Assembly: GCA_022661535.1 (NCBI GenBank)
Contig: JAKULF010000012.1
Span: forward strand, 744,001 to 808,000
DNA: 64,000 bases
Source: Eutypa lata
Taxonomy: Eukaryota > Ascomycota > Sordariomycetes > Xylariales > Diatrypaceae
Direction of reading: 5' to 3'
In this document: positions 1-12,227 of the stretch, piece after piece
How positions within the stretch are numbered: the first letter of the stretch is position 1
Layout of the letters: every line of letters starts with the position of its first letter
Made by a program: the position numbers and the translations under genes
Notes under the pieces: model-generated
What the model saw: the letters and a program-made list of their open reading frames with translations, nothing else
Database searches by the model: none
What the model was told of the DNA's origin: nothing

Positions 1-387
1 CGTTATATAATAATATTTCTAACGTAAGTTCGAGATAGTATCAGCTTGATCTCTAGATTTAGTCCCAACGTCGAGACCATAGTCCGGGGGGCGGGGAACC
101 AACCGCCTTCCTGAAAGGGGATACTATGTGGGGATGCAGATAAACCCATGGCAATCCATTGGCTGTCTCGAGATATATCAAACTATGTAGGATCACAGGG
201 CCTGATCGGCTGTATTCGAAGACACGATAGCGGCCGAAGAATGCGATAAGTGTCGTACTGGGATCTCTTGTGTCTTATCATGTCCGAATCAAGTAGCATA
301 ATATGTGCGCCAAGTCGTCCTGCGTTCGTGCTTGGCTTGTCCTCTCTTCCAAGCCGAACCTAACGTTAACTCAACGACGGATTTGCC
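1..387. other. Upstream region of OPT gene
   Basis: No gene is visible. This stretch lies directly 5' of the oligopeptide transporter start and presumably carries its promoter and leader. No clear regulatory motif was recognised. Confidence 0.5.
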
Positions 388-3306
388 ATGGCGACGATAA
401 CAGATACATCCGGTCGCAGTCCGTCTGAGAAGGGCAGTAGCGACAGAGAGGGTGGCAATGACTTGGCCGCTGAGGCAAAGACAGCGCACAATTTCACCGC
501 AGATCACGATGTCGAGATACAAAACGGCCATCTAGCCGAGCTCGAAGTCGACATCACTGGCATTCTCTCCAAGGCAGAGGAAGACGGCGACTGGGATGCT
601 GACACGAGTCCCTTCCCGGCCGTGAGGGCAGTGGTGCCGGAGTACGATGACCCGGCAATCCCCGTCAACACGTTCAGGGCGTGGTTTCTTGGTATCGTAT
701 GTAACCCGAGACTTGCGTAACCCGAGACTTGCAGGCGTTTTTTTCTTCTTCTTTCTCCTTTTCCCCCCCGGCTCGCTGGTTGACGTTTAGCAGATCTTTG
801 TATTTCTCGGCGCGGGAGTCAACCAGTTCTTCTCGCTCCGCTACCCAGGAATCCGCATCGTGTCGCTTGTCGCGGAGCTGTTAGCTTTCCCGCTGGGGGT
901 AGTCATGGCCAAACTTCTGCCTATCAGCCGTTTCAACCCTGACCACCATTTCAACATCAAGGAGCACGCCTTGGTCACCATCATGAGCAACGTATCGTTT
1001 GGGTTCGGCTCCGCAGACGCCACGAACCTCATCCAAGCGGCCAAGTTCTACGGCTTCGACATCCCGACCGGCTTCTCGATCATGGTCGTCATCTGCTGCC
1101 AGCTAGGCGGATACGGCATTGCCGGTCTTTCCAGGGTGTGGCTCGTGGAGCCTGCTTCGATGATCTGGCCCGGCGTCCTCAGCAATATTGCGCTGTTGAG
1201 CTCTATTCACTCCCGGGCCAACGCTGTCGCTAACGGGTGGAGAATCACCCGCATCAAGTTCTTGTAAGTATTAAAACCAACTTGACGTCCTACCTTTCTC
1301 GTTCTGTCATAAAATCTTCTAAACGATATGATGAAACATCGGATTCTAACTTATTTTTACTAAAAAGCATGGTTGTTGGCGGCGCTGCCTTTGTATGGTA
1401 CTGGTTCCCCGGTCTTATATTTACCGGGTTGACCTACTTCACGTGGATATGCTGGATTGCACCAAACAACCTTGCTGCAAATCAAGTCTTTGGGATGGTC
1501 ACGGGCCTGGGATTGTTCCCGTTAACCTTCGATTGGTCTATGGTGGCCTACAATTCGAATCCGCTGCTCAGTCCTCGTAAGTACTGAAAACAAGTTCATG
1601 TCCTACCTTTCTCGTCCTGTTATAGAACCTTCTTTGGATATGGTGATAAATGGCACGCTAACCTGTTCTATAGATTGGGCTGCTGTTAATGTCTTTGCGG
1701 GTTTTGCGGTGTTTTTCTGGATCATCACCCCTGCCCTCTTCTATACTAATACGTGGTTCACCTCATACCTGCCCCTCTGCACGGCTGATGTGTATGACCG
1801 CTTCGGAGAGCTGTACAACACGACGAAAGTCATCACGAATAACCTGTTTGACCAGGAGAAGTACGCAGCATACTCACCGCCGTATCTGCCCGCGACCTTT
1901 GCGTTCGTCTATGGGCTGGCCTTCGCATCAATCACTAGGCAAGTTCTAAACTCGTACCTCATCGCAGAAACACCTAGTTACTAACTGCAGCGCAGTGTGC
2001 TCTCACACGTTTACTTCTTCCATTGGAGCGAGATCAAGCACGCGCTTCGCGGGTCTCTCAAACTTGACATCCATGCGCGGCTGATGAAAACCTACAAGCG
2101 AACCCCGTGGTTCTGGTGGGCCCCGGTCGTGCTTGTCGTGTTCGGAATGAGCGTCGCGATGGCCCAGGTGTACGACACGGGTCTTCCTTGGTACGGCGTC
2201 GTATTGGCGTTTATAACCCCGGCCGTCTACATGGTCCCCTGCGGGATGATTCAGGGGGTGACGAACGTTGACGCCAACCAGCTGAACGTCCTTGCCGAGT
2301 TCATCGGTGGCTATATGTTTCCCGGTCGCCCGATCGCCAATATCTTGTTCAAGATCCTTTCCCAGGACGTCGTGGGCCAGGGGCTCTACTTCGCTGCCGA
2401 TATGAAGTTGGGGCATTACCTGAAGATTGCACCGCGTACGCTCTTCTTCGCCCAGGGGCTAGCCACGGTGCTTGGAGCTCTAACCCAGGCGGGCGTCACG
2501 TTGTGGATGCTAGGCCACGTGCCTGATATTTGTTCGGAGGATCAACCTAATGGCTTCAGCTGTCCCCAAGGTCGGACCGTGTATAGTAGCTCCGTGATCT
2601 GGGGCCTAGTCGGGCCAGCCCGTCTATATTCCGTTGGCCAGATCTACAGCCCCTTGTTACATTTCTTCTGGATCGGCCTTATCTTGCCTCCGATCACTTG
2701 GCTCGTATGGAAGAAGACCGGGATCGATTTCGTCCGCAAGATCAACTGGCCCCTCATCTTTGTCGGCACATACAACGTCCCGCCGGCCACTGGTATCAAC
2801 TACAGTAGCTGGTATATCGTGAATCTCATCTTTAACAAGATTATATATAAGAATTTCTTCGCGTGGTGGACGAAATACAACTACGTGCTTGCGGCAGCAC
2901 TAGATACGGGTCTCGCCATCAGCGGCATCGTTATTTTCTTGGCTGTTACGGTAAGGAGCTCCAAGCGTTATTTATGCCCCCATCTGATCTGTTCCTGGAG
3001 TAAATTTCTCTGTAAACGGGAGTTCTCAAGCTGTGAATATGACTTGAGGCTCCCAAATAGTCACTATATTATCTAGAAACGAAGATGGCTAACTCTAGAT
3101 TTCGCAGTACGGCCCGGGTGTCCAGTTCCCGGACTGGTGGGGTAACACGGTGTAAGTTTCCTTCAGTCATTTGTGTTCTCTCATGAAATCAAGCATATGC
3201 TGACATTTGGCTTAGGTGGCAGAACACCGCTGATGGGCAGGGCTTGCCATGGCTGCCCATGCCCGATGTTGGTTATTTTGGGCCTCCAAACGGTACTTGG
3301 ACTTGA
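388..3306 (+). CDS. OPT family oligopeptide/siderophore-type transporter
   Basis: Seven exons join in frame: 388-696, 794-1263, 1368-1576, 1674-1938, 1996-2950, 3108-3151 and 3216-3306. They give a 780-residue protein, normal for fungal OPT proton-coupled small-peptide transporters (ISP4/OPT2-like, plasma membrane). Family landmarks are visible. The first membrane segment reads FLGAGVNQFFSLRYPGI. A SPPYLPATFAFVYGLAFA segment precedes the Y/F-HW loop, followed by KIAPRTLFFAQ. The late GTYNVPPATGINYSSW motif is followed by the FNKIIYKNFFAWW stretch. The N-terminal ~85 residues are hydrophilic and acidic, as expected for a cytosolic tail. All phases close and the stop is TGA. Intron 4 (1939-1995) starts GC rather than GT and is the only join that restores the frame. 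The next gene is convergent. The transported substrate cannot be told from sequence; glutathione, oligopeptides and siderophores are all known in the family. Confidence 0.93.
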
Positions 3307-3949
3307 AACCACGGGGGCATGGCCAGAATAAGTAGTTTAAGCTAGTATAAATGTATTTGAAAATTCATATTCACTATTACCTGGCTGGGGAATCTAGCGC
3401 GTTCAAGGTAGACATCTTCCCCTATAGTAAGGGGGTTCGACCCATGCCTTCGTGTGGTACGCTGGCTGGCTCATGGATAACGACAAGATCTAAAGACAGA
3501 TCTTTTCGATGATGTGGACTACCATTTGAACAGGTAGGCAAGCGCTACTCTGGTAACCTTCTTCTTTGCTGGACGATATTTCGCATCAAAATACTAGATT
3601 AATGGCCTGGAAAATATTAGAATTAAATACAAGGATTACTTGCGGCAACATTGCAGCTCGAATTCCAAAGGACTAGTCGGCCCCTATCATTCTAGGAACT
3701 AGGAACTATCCCTAGCTATTGGGGGATTAAGTTGGAATTGTCAATAACCGCCCTCATGTCAAGTAAGAACATATACGTGACCTTGGATGGCATATCGCAC
3801 ATGGTCTGTTATGTAGCTAAGCTACGCCGAACTCAACCAGAGGCCGTCATCTAAATCCACGTGGGAATCATGCCAGTAATTGATATATTTCGATTTTATT
3901 CGTACTACATTGCAACGCTATTTCCCCCCTACATACCTCCAAATCTTGA
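3307..3949. other. Convergent intergenic spacer
   Basis: This is the 3' space between the OPT transporter and the GMC oxidoreductase, which converge. It is AT-rich with no supported open frame. It should hold both polyadenylation regions. Confidence 0.5.
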
Positions 3950-5896
3950 TCACGAAGCGGCGGTCTCTCCCAGGATGGTCTCCGCCGCCTTCTGACTAAT
4001 CATGAAAGTCGCAACAACGGGGAAGACTCCAGGAATGCGGGCAAACGCACTTGCATCAACAACACGCAAACCATCGACGCCGCGCACGCGGAACTTTGAA
4101 TCCAGCACGGCCATAGGGTCATCATCAGCGCCGATGCGACATGTACTCGTAGGATGGTGACCGAAGGTCTGCCCGTAGATCCAGTCGTCCTCCTCGTCCT
4201 GCTCGCTGCAAGACCCATCAGCGGCATTGATATCGGAGCAAGGAGGCTCGGTGCTCTCAACGGGGCCGTGAGGCGCCGCCGTCGCGTTGTAGACGCGGCG
4301 CGCCCAGGCGACGGTGTCGCGGATCGCGCCGATGTCGGTCTCGGCGCCCTCGGTGTAGAGGCGGAAGTTGATGTCGGGGGTGTCGAGGGGGTCCGCGGAG
4401 CGCAGCTGCACCGACCCCGCGGTGTTCTGGGGCCGCATCTTGACGAGCGCGATGCCGTACGCGCTGGGCGGGTCGACGGCCAGGTCCGCGTTGGAGTGCT
4501 TGTCGGGCCAGAACCCCCGGAACACGTACTGCCCCTGGGTGAAGAAAACGTCCCGCTCGCCGTCGACCGCGTGGTCCGTCTTGATCACCGTCACGGCGAT
4601 GCTGGTGCTCGGCGCCGAGTCGCTCTGCACCTGGCCGACGATCGGCAGCTCCTGGTTGTCCATTAGGTTCCGCCCAACGCCCGGGAGGTCAACCACCACC
4701 GGAATGTCGAATTCCTGCAGGTGCTCGGCCGGGCCGATCCCGCTCACCATTAGGATCTGCGGCGAGTTGAAGGCACCTCCGGCTATGATCACTTCCTTCC
4801 TGGCTGTGGCGGCGCTGACCTCTCCCTCCTGCTCGCCGGTATTGCGGGGGTCCGCCTTGTACAGGGACTGGCCCTTGATGATCTCGACACCGGTCGCGCG
4901 CGGTTTTGCGTCGGGATCGGTGCTCTCAGCGAATAGGATCCGGCTTACGAAAGAGTTCATTTGTAACGTCAGGGGGTACTGGTTCGTATCTAAGGTATCT
5001 TCGATGAGATGTCTCGAACTCCAGCGAGAGCCGTCCCGTCGAGTGTGGACCGGTAGACCCCAGATTCCCTCCGTCTGATCCCGCTCGGGGTCGAGGAAGT
5101 TGGGATCGCTGTTTAAGTAAGTCGACACTTGCGCGGGGTCAAGCTCGATTGCTTCCGCTGTTGACTGCAGGATCCCACCGAGGGAACCGTTGGTACTCCC
5201 TGGTGCCATGCTCACGGGGAAATATCCGTCGAAGCCATGGCCTGGAGTACCTTCTGGTACGTAATTGTTCTGCTCGATGGCCACGAAGTGCCGGCGCATT
5301 TCCTCGGCGCTGACGAAAAGTTAATAGATGTGCCCTGAGATAATAGGGGATACACATAACTAATGTAGAAAAGTTGTCCGCGAGAAGTTTCAAGCTTACC
5401 TCCAAGAGGCATCACCAGTGATGTTCACGACGTAGTCCCAGTCACTATCAGGAGGCAAGAATGTGAACATCCCGTTGATCATCGTCGACCCTCCCAAGGT
5501 GGCACCCCGGGGATAGTACACGCCGAGTAGCTCTGCCCCCTCGGGCGGTGGCTGAGCAGCCGGGCCAACCCAGTAAGAGCCATCCGTGAGTCTCCATGTT
5601 AAGCGATGGTACTTAAGGATACGCTCCTCCTCTTCGTAGTGCTTAACGAAGAAATCCCAAGTAATCGCCGGTGGGTACGCTCCGCCGCCCTGGAGAGCAT
5701 CGTCGCCGGCCTCGAGGAGCAAGACCGTGTAGTTCGCCTTGGCAAGACTGACGGCCAGAGGACCGCCACCTGGACCGGATCCGACGACAATATAGTCGTA
5801 TTCCTCGGCGGCTCTCGATGCCGGAGCCGCGAAGACGGAAGAAGCGAGAAACGACAGCCACAGCGCCGCCGAGAGGAAGCCCATCTTGCCAACCAT
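3950..5896 (-). CDS. Secreted GMC oxidoreductase (AA3, aryl-alcohol-oxidase-like)
   Basis: Two exons, 5896-5400 and 5309-3950, give 618 residues with a TGA stop. The start at 5896 supplies a hydrophobic N-terminus with an A-x-A-type cleavage region near residues 21-25, so secretion is likely; an alternative Met lies at codon 5. The FAD dinucleotide fold is GSGPGGG at residues 39-45. GMC signature 1 (GATLGGSTMINGMF) lies near 131-144, and signature 2 (GGAFNSPQILMVSGIG) near residue 343. The C-terminal FAD/active-site segment holds FGHHPTSTC and VVDASAFARIPGVFP. The family is FAD-dependent and oxidises alcohols or sugars, often making H2O2. The second active-site position normally His or Asn appears to fall in a GVFPVVATF stretch here, a pattern found in an ascomycete GMC subgroup, so the substrate is uncertain. 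Lignin, aryl-alcohol or glucose oxidation are all possible. Confidence 0.92.
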
Positions 5897-7056
5897 TGTA
5901 CCTATATGATTTGGATGTAGAGTCCGGGAAACATGATCAAGAATTGAAAGAAGAACGCATGTTCACTCCATTTATACCCATTCATCAACAGGTCGCCCCG
6001 ATTTAAAGAAAAATAAAACCAACAATATCGTACGTGTTATGCTGTTGGCCATCATCGCAGCTGCTTAAATCGGAACGGAAGCAACCTAGGACCACATAAG
6101 TAACCATTCTCGGTATGTACGCCCGCCTTGAGTGGAATTCTTCATTGCTACCGATTCTACCAATTCGACAGCAGATAATTTTAGCGATTAGGTAACGTCA
6201 GGTTAAAAAACAAAACATGCCGTGGCCAAGCTCAATAGCTGCGGTAGCAACGAAACATCTACCTGCATCGTCCCGCATCTCTTAAATTCCGATAGAAATG
6301 CGACAACTGATAAGGATATATTGCTAGTCGTTATACTCGAGCCCCCACCTGCGAACAGCGTTGACCGACCGCTATACTCGTAGCAGTACCTCTCCCTTTG
6401 CGATGATGCAAGGTGGGCTATTGGGCGCTGCTGGGGTGTTGTACATTTAGCCTATAGGGAGCGCTTGGTAAAGTCTTGGTAAAGTTGCTTGCTTCCTGAT
6501 CCTACGCCGAGCTTCACCGGTAACATTGCATAATGAGCTTTGAATTGAAAGACACCATAGACGTGATGATGTCTTGACTGGGTTTTTATAAGCTATGATT
6601 CGATAGAAAATTGGTAGATTATGAGAACTTATCTATCAGCGGAACACTGCATACGCTCTATGTAAACACACCTATCAGAGATGCAACCTCTGCGTCGTGG
6701 GGGCCTTCCATGACCTATCTGTCGCAACCCTAGGATGCCAATTGGCACCTTAGGTAGGTAGATAGCCAGTAGTCTGGCCCAGAGCTTCCGCGCCACGAAG
6801 GCGTTGTTATCTTTCTACTGTCAATATAACAACACTCTCTTCTCCCTCTTGTAGGTATCCTGGAATAACATCTTATGTGAATAGTGCAGCTGTCTTAAAG
6901 CGATAAACTTATCACCTAGTAGCTTCTAGAGCCCAGTATCTGACATTTCAGAAGGCGACTGCAAATATGTAAACGAATAGGCTCTCGTTTATGCCCAATA
7001 AACAGTTCAGACATTTCACAACCGCGAATATCTAGGCGCTAAACCTAGCGATAGCA
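5897..7056. other. Intergenic region
   Basis: About 1.2 kb between the divergent GMC oxidoreductase and the small secreted-protein gene. It should hold both promoters. I see no further gene, RNA or repeat worth calling. Confidence 0.5.
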
Positions 7057-7426
7057 ATGCACTCGCCTGTCCTTATCCTCGCTCTACTACTAGGACTTGT
7101 GACGACCTTCCCCACATCTATACCCCTATTAGACCATGAGGACAATTCTTGCCTCCAACCAGGAATTTCGACGTGCAAGTGAGTGAAGATTTGCGAACCC
7201 TCTCCCTCCCCCTACGCCCTTGGGAAAGATCAACGCGATAAACCAGGTATCCGGTAGCTAACGAATGCATGTCCTTGAACATCATAGGGGGGATGTGCTG
7301 CAACTCTGCACTGCTTCTCAGCATTGGCTGAAAGAGAACTGCACCGAGATTGGGAAACACTGTATCGCACGGTTGGGGGCTTCTGTGGTTGAGCTTGGAG
7401 TATTGAGACACGCGTCTTGTAGGTAA
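7057..7426 (+). CDS. Small secreted Cys-rich protein (candidate)
   Basis: Two exons, 7057-7178 and 7288-7426, join in phase (GTGAGT donor, CATAG acceptor) to give 86 residues. Residues 1-18 form a strong signal peptide (MHSPVLILALLLGLVTT). The mature part has six cysteines; its central STCKGDVLQLC...W..ENC...GKHC spacing resembles small carbohydrate-binding or effector-like Cys modules (C-x-G-x-x-x-x-C then Trp). No longer frame exists on either strand in which the same stretch looks coding. The gene is too short and split for a simple ORF search. The function is unknown; a secreted effector or chitin-binding module is inference only. The alternative is chance: the second exon could be mis-chosen, since a downstream GTAATG could extend it. 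Expression data would settle this. Confidence 0.48.
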
Positions 7427-8001
7427 TGAGAGGTTTGGGATAACGGATGTATCCTGTCGTGTCCAAGATACCCAGCTGATCCTGTGGAGAATTTTCAGGG
7501 GACGCTTCTTTGGCATGAGAAAAGTGAACGATATCAACTGGGCGAGTTTCTCTGGAGATAAATGACGGGTTAATGAAGGGGCACACGCAGTGCGCATATT
7601 AAGGGAAAAGGGAATCTAGCATCACAGGGCAAATAATATCGTAATCAACATGACTGGAAAGGCGGGGGATGTCATCTTCGCGCAGGATATACGAGAGTCG
7701 ATTTAAAAGTTCGGTTGCCTCTGAGTGATAGGCAGCTTCGAGTTATGTAATGAATTAATAGTTCTTCTACTTCGCAACCTACCACTTACATTCAATTTAT
7801 ACTGCTTCATTAAGTCAAGATACATCCGTTGAATTCTGTATTTCATCATCACCCCTTTCCCTAGTCAACCGACGCGGGTGCAAAACAGCATCCGCGCTCA
7901 GCTCGTAGCGTACTGCGATACATTTCCAGAGTCAGCTAATCTTCATTTAATAGCATCCCTCCCATGAGACCACTTTCTTACAACGCCCTTGACATGTTGA
8001 A
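7427..8001. other. Intergenic region
   Basis: No supported gene. The opposite-strand open frames here lack any family resemblance, and one overlaps the secreted-protein exons. Confidence 0.4.
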
Positions 8002-8712
8002 TTAAGTACCTACGCAGCGCGTGGGGACCAAAAAAAAAGAAAAAAAAGAAAATGGGGGGCCAGGAAAAAGGAGTCATCAACTTACCGACCGGTGCCTCCG
8101 ATCCAGGCAGCTCCGCTTTCTCCCTAACCCACGTGGTGGCAGCGGTTCCACTATGGTCTTTGGGGCGGTTTCTACTATTCAAATGCCGGGCGGCAGCAGC
8201 AGCCAGCCGTCGCGCTTTCCGGCGGTAGTGGAAGACGAGCCATGCCAGCCCTGCGAATATCAGTGCTCCCAATAAGACCCCGATCGCGGTCCCGGTGATT
8301 GCGCCTGGGCTTAGACGCTGACTGGTGGTGAAGGGCGGCGCTGGAATGCCCGTCCTCGATGTTGACGGAGAGTTTTTAGAAGATGATGTTGCATGTAGAG
8401 GGGCTGGGTTACCTCGCATCAGCTATGTTTTATAGAAGGATGTTTTGACTTAGCCATTCCATGAGCAATTGCTTAATGGCATGCCTTACTTGTGGGCGTC
8501 GGTACTGTTGTTGTCGATAATATGCTGTCGGATGGAGTTGTTGGCAAAATTGTTCTTTGGTACGATGATGCTTTGCTGGGATGAGAATCGTCTCTAAGGG
8601 GGTCAGAAGACAGTGGCAAGGCATCGCTGGGATGAGAATCGTCTCTAGATAGGTCGCTAGAAGACGGTGGCAAACCGGTTTGCCTTCTGACGCGGTAGTA
8701 GGAGTGGCTCAT
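8002..8712 (-). CDS. Single-pass membrane protein, hypothetical
   Basis: Three exons close in phase: 8712-8490, 8412-8086 and 8009-8002 (only the last 8 coding bases). They give 185 residues. The N-terminal half is Ser/Thr/Pro-rich, like an O-glycosylated ectodomain, and carries a duplicated SSDxxRDDSHPS unit. One transmembrane helix (AITGTAIGVLLGALIFAGLAW) is followed by a basic stop-transfer HYRRKARR and a short cytosolic tail. The tail ends near KAELPGSE, a tail motif common in fungal Mid2/WSC-like and other single-pass surface proteins. No signal peptide is seen at the called start, so either an upstream exon is missing or the protein is a type-III membrane protein. A poly-T tract and a GTAAGT donor explain the apparent poly-Phe extension as intron. 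The function is unknown. Confidence 0.5.
8575..8673. repeat. Imperfect tandem duplication, ~51 bp period
   Basis: Two adjacent copies, beginning at about 8575 and 8626, share a GCTGGGATGAGAATCGTCTC core and a GAAGAC-GTGGCAA tail. The repeat lies inside exon 1 of the membrane-protein gene and creates the duplicated Ser-rich peptide unit there. Confidence 0.85.
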
Positions 8713-9458
8713 CGTTGTGAGAGGTACGGTAATATTGATAAAGCTGGACTAGCTATGATGTAAAATTAATAATCAGCATGGAAGGGAAAGGTTGTGTCTG
8801 GGTTTGAGTAATTGTCTATTACCCCTTTTTGAACTACTGTGAACACAATTGTGTCAACAGTCTAAACATAACGGTGGATACGAGTTGCTACTTATGTTTA
8901 CCTTCATGACGGGGACCAAAGCCTGTTTGATTGCTGAGTGCGTGCTGTGCCGATGTAATTTACTATGTGGCGGTTTCAGGACTTGCTTCAAATGCTACTT
9001 TTTGCGTCGTACAGGCTGTACTTGCGCTCGCTACCGCCATAAGTTATATATAGATCACACATTGGAGGTTGACCTTCGTTCAGAGGTGAGGCACGGGTTG
9101 AATTGTTAGATAAATTGGTTCTTTCGGTTGTGCAAATAAGGGTAGCATCGACCAATTTCATGCTACGTGTCTACGTCGAAAAGGGCGTCTTATGTAGCTT
9201 GAGTTGACATCATTCGGCTGGCAGATCAAGGAAATGGGTGCGATATGGGAGTTCCCCCCTTTTAAGATTTGGCAGAGGTTCGAATGCTACAACTTCCATA
9301 GTAATTATACAACAATCTCGCTCACTGTGAGGCAGTCCTATCTCACGCCTAACAAAGCGCCGTGGTTGGTTTTTCATGATGAGTCTATGGTGACAATTCC
9401 CATCAAATTATGCTGATCTCTACGTCACCTCATGTGTGTCCATCCACCCCGAACCCCT
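8713..9458. other. Intergenic region
   Basis: The spacer between the membrane-protein start and the Prp45 3' end. A Cys-rich open frame on the plus strand near 8849-9109 has no signal peptide or recognisable domain and was not called. Confidence 0.4.
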
Positions 9459-11502
9459 TTAGTCGTCCTCGTCCACCCTAGCACGCTTCGATTGCCTCGA
9501 ATCTTCTTCCTGCTGCAACCCATACTCTCTCTTCGACGAGGAGTTCTGATCTACCTCGGAAAGGAACTTGTCCACATTGAACGGATCGTTCGCAGCATCC
9601 TTCTCGAACTGCACCGGTCCCTCCCGCGCCTGTGTTTTCCACCATTCGTTAGCAAGAGCAAATAAAAGCATCACATGTGACGGATAGATAAGATCTACTA
9701 ACCTCGGCATCTTCGGTACCCTTGAACGTCCCCTTGCCCAGAACGTCGCCGAAGCGGCTGGACTTCTGAATCTTCGCCATCTCGCGCTCGCCCGCCTCCT
9801 CGTCATCGTCCTCTACGTTCTGGCGCGGCCGGTAGATGCTGCTGATGGCGTCCTGGGCCGCGAAGAGCGGCTTGTCGTAGGGGTTATCCTCGTTGATCCC
9901 GCTGTCGAACCCGCTGGTCTGGTTGAACAACCGGGAGTCGTACATGCTCTCGGCCTGCTGGGTTGGCTTCGCCAGACCGAGGGCAACCTTCTCGGAGATG
10001 TCCCGGTTCTGCTCGCGCGCCATGACCTGGATCCGTCGCTCTGCACCCATGCGCGACTGGCGCAGTTTGCGCTCTTCCTCGCGTCGCCTCTCTTGTCGTG
10101 CCCTCTCGCGTTCTCGCATCTCTGAGTCTTCGCTGTCCGAGCCAGATCCGGAGTCGCTGTAGCTGCGTGATCGTGATCGTGATCTGGAGTCCCCGGATCC
10201 CGTCGAGCTCCGCCGCCGTCTCGTAGCTGTAGCGCGTTCCTCACGGGCTTTCTGGGCCAGCGATCGCAGATTGTCCTCTTTCTGGGCCTTCTCCTTTTCG
10301 GCAAGCCTCTGCTGCATCTGTGCCCGCTGCCTGACTTCCTCACGAGCATGCCTATCTGCCATGAACAGGGCTTCGGAGAACTGAGCGAATTTGTCGTTGA
10401 TGGTCACATCCTGCAAACCTCTTCCATCTGCTGCTAGACGTTTATCCAACGGGACGGTGAAACCTTTGGGATTCTATGTATTATTATCCAGTTAGCAGTT
10501 GTACGGTATACCATGGAGCTATCTTGTTCAACGGGTGTCAAGATGACCAAGTAACGGCCATATTATATTTTCTGTAGATATCATTAAAGAAAGGAAAGTG
10601 TAATCAAGACTTCTCACCTTCCAATTCGACACAGGAGGAGGGATCTTCCACGCCTCCTGGTCTTCCGCCGTCAACTTCCGCGGCGGCGATCTCATTATCG
10701 GTGGTGGAGGACTAGGCGGGCCGCGGGGAATCTTCTTGTGCTTAAATTTTGGCCTGAACTTCAGAATTAGCTGTTGCCGCTTTGGTAAATTAAGGAATAA
10801 CTAGGAAACTGCTTACGGTTCCATGGGGTCGCGTTGACGCTCGACAATCTTCATGATCCGGTCTTGCTTCTTCGAATTATCTCCCATCTGGTTGGCGGGC
10901 TGATATCGAACGAAGGTTGTCTTGCGCTCCGAGATATTGATGTTCTTGGGCTTCTGGGCTGCCACTGCGCCGCTGACGAGCGCGGCGAGCGCATTTTTGG
11001 TCTTCTCGGTCGTTTCGGCCACCTTCTCTGCGTCGGGTCTGGAGAGGTCGAGCTCGCCGGCATCTGCGCGCTGACGGAGAGGAATCAAGTCCTTGAATGA
11101 GCTCTGCACGACCCTTCCTTCGGTGTGACCCTGCGTGGCGATGGCATCGTATTTGAGCTTGCCCTCCGCATCTACTTGGATCGCTAATGCGTTGGACGTG
11201 TTCCCCTTCTTCCCCATCTCGAGGGGATACTGAGCGACGGGAATTTCCGGAAACGCGCCTCCATCCCCAAAGTCCTCTTGGCCTCGTGGTCGCCATCCTG
11301 ATCGCTGCCCGTACGGCGGTGGTCCGATTCTTCGCAGTACAATCTGTGATTCGTCTATCTGGCCGGGACCAACAATGCGAGTCCCTCGCTGCTGAGCATG
11401 CGCCGGGATTTCTTCATCTTCGCCTGTGTATTTCGGTTTAGGCAGAGCATGCGCTAGCGACGCAGCTATTGATGCCATGCTTTCCTTTGGTTGTAATGAC
11501 AC
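9459..11502 (-). CDS. prp45: Pre-mRNA-processing protein 45 (SNW1/SKIP)
   Basis: Four exons, 11502-10817, 10753-10618, 10473-9703 and 9629-9459, give 587 residues. This is the SNW-domain spliceosome component Prp45/SKIP, which bridges the NineTeen complex and the activated spliceosome in the nucleus. Landmarks are LPKPKYTGEDEE near the N-terminus, VVQSSFKDLIPLRQR in the SNW core, and DPMEPPKFKHKKIPRGPPSP. The signature PPPVSNWKNPKGFTVPLDKR is split by intron 2. A GLQDVTINDKFAQFSEALF segment follows, then a long charged Arg/Glu helix with an RSRSRS-type stretch, and the conserved tail YDSRLFNQTSGFDSG...YDKPLF. The ninth codon is also Met (MASIAAS) and matches the usual fungal start, so the first eight residues may be untranslated. 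The C-terminus is acidic and nuclear-like. Confidence 0.96.
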
Positions 11503-12227
11503 AAGTCGGTAGGGGTTAAATGACGCGTAAAAGATGTATTGCCATACGATTCCTAGATAATCTCGATGCTTATACGTACGATATCGCGTTGCTATCAGTT
11601 GTCGAGGTCGTAAAGTGCAAACAAGGTTGATGTCTAGAGATTTTGATCAAGACAAGAAGTCTAAGAGAGGCAAGAGAGGGTCCAACTTCTCATATCACGT
11701 CCATCGATAAAAGCGGACCCAGTATAAAAAAGTGTGGCTGGGATTAACTTCAAAGCCACATTTCCATTTACTGAATTCTTGCCATGCATATAAGCCATAT
11801 AGTCATAGGCAAACACTCTTAATTGTTATTATCGAGCATCAAATTATCAAATTGCACTTCTATTTTATATCTAGGTAACTACGTCGATAGTTTCCGAGTC
11901 TCATTTCCGCCCGCCCAACACGTAGTTTCATTCTACATCGTGTGCATTTCATACCTAGGGAATATGTACCTCCATGTGGTGGCTACCGTGTCCAAGGTAG
12001 TCAGGGTTGATTGGGAAATAAGGTGTTTGAGGGATTAGCGTACTCGGTACAAATTGCTCTTGTCCTTGTCATACATCATGATGGTAGTCAAAGGCATGGC
12101 CTTCTTATCACTCCATCGTTTTCTCAACCCCTATGATACACCGTAAATACTTCAAATGTGAACCTCCGTACGCCAAATCCAGGCCTGTAGTATTGCCCTT
12201 AATGGTACACCTAATGGTGAAGACCGC
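11503..12227. other. Intergenic region (Prp45 promoter)
   Basis: Separates the 3' end of the p24 gene from the Prp45 start; both genes run leftward. No further gene was supported. Confidence 0.5.

Noticed and set aside
4154..4666. Long plus-strand frames opposite the GMC gene
   Set aside because: They are mirror frames of a GC-rich coding exon whose minus-strand product is clearly a GMC oxidoreductase.
7118..7597. 159-residue open frame on the minus strand
   Set aside because: It overlaps the better-supported secreted-protein exons on the plus strand, has no domain, and its composition looks random.
8021..8085. Poly-Phe extension of the membrane protein
   Set aside because: It is encoded by a T-rich tract that fits an intron with a GTAAGT donor and CGTAG acceptor, after which the frame ends at once.
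8849..9109. Cys-rich 86-residue open frame on the plus strand
   Set aside because: There is no signal peptide or regular cysteine spacing, and no splice or leader context.
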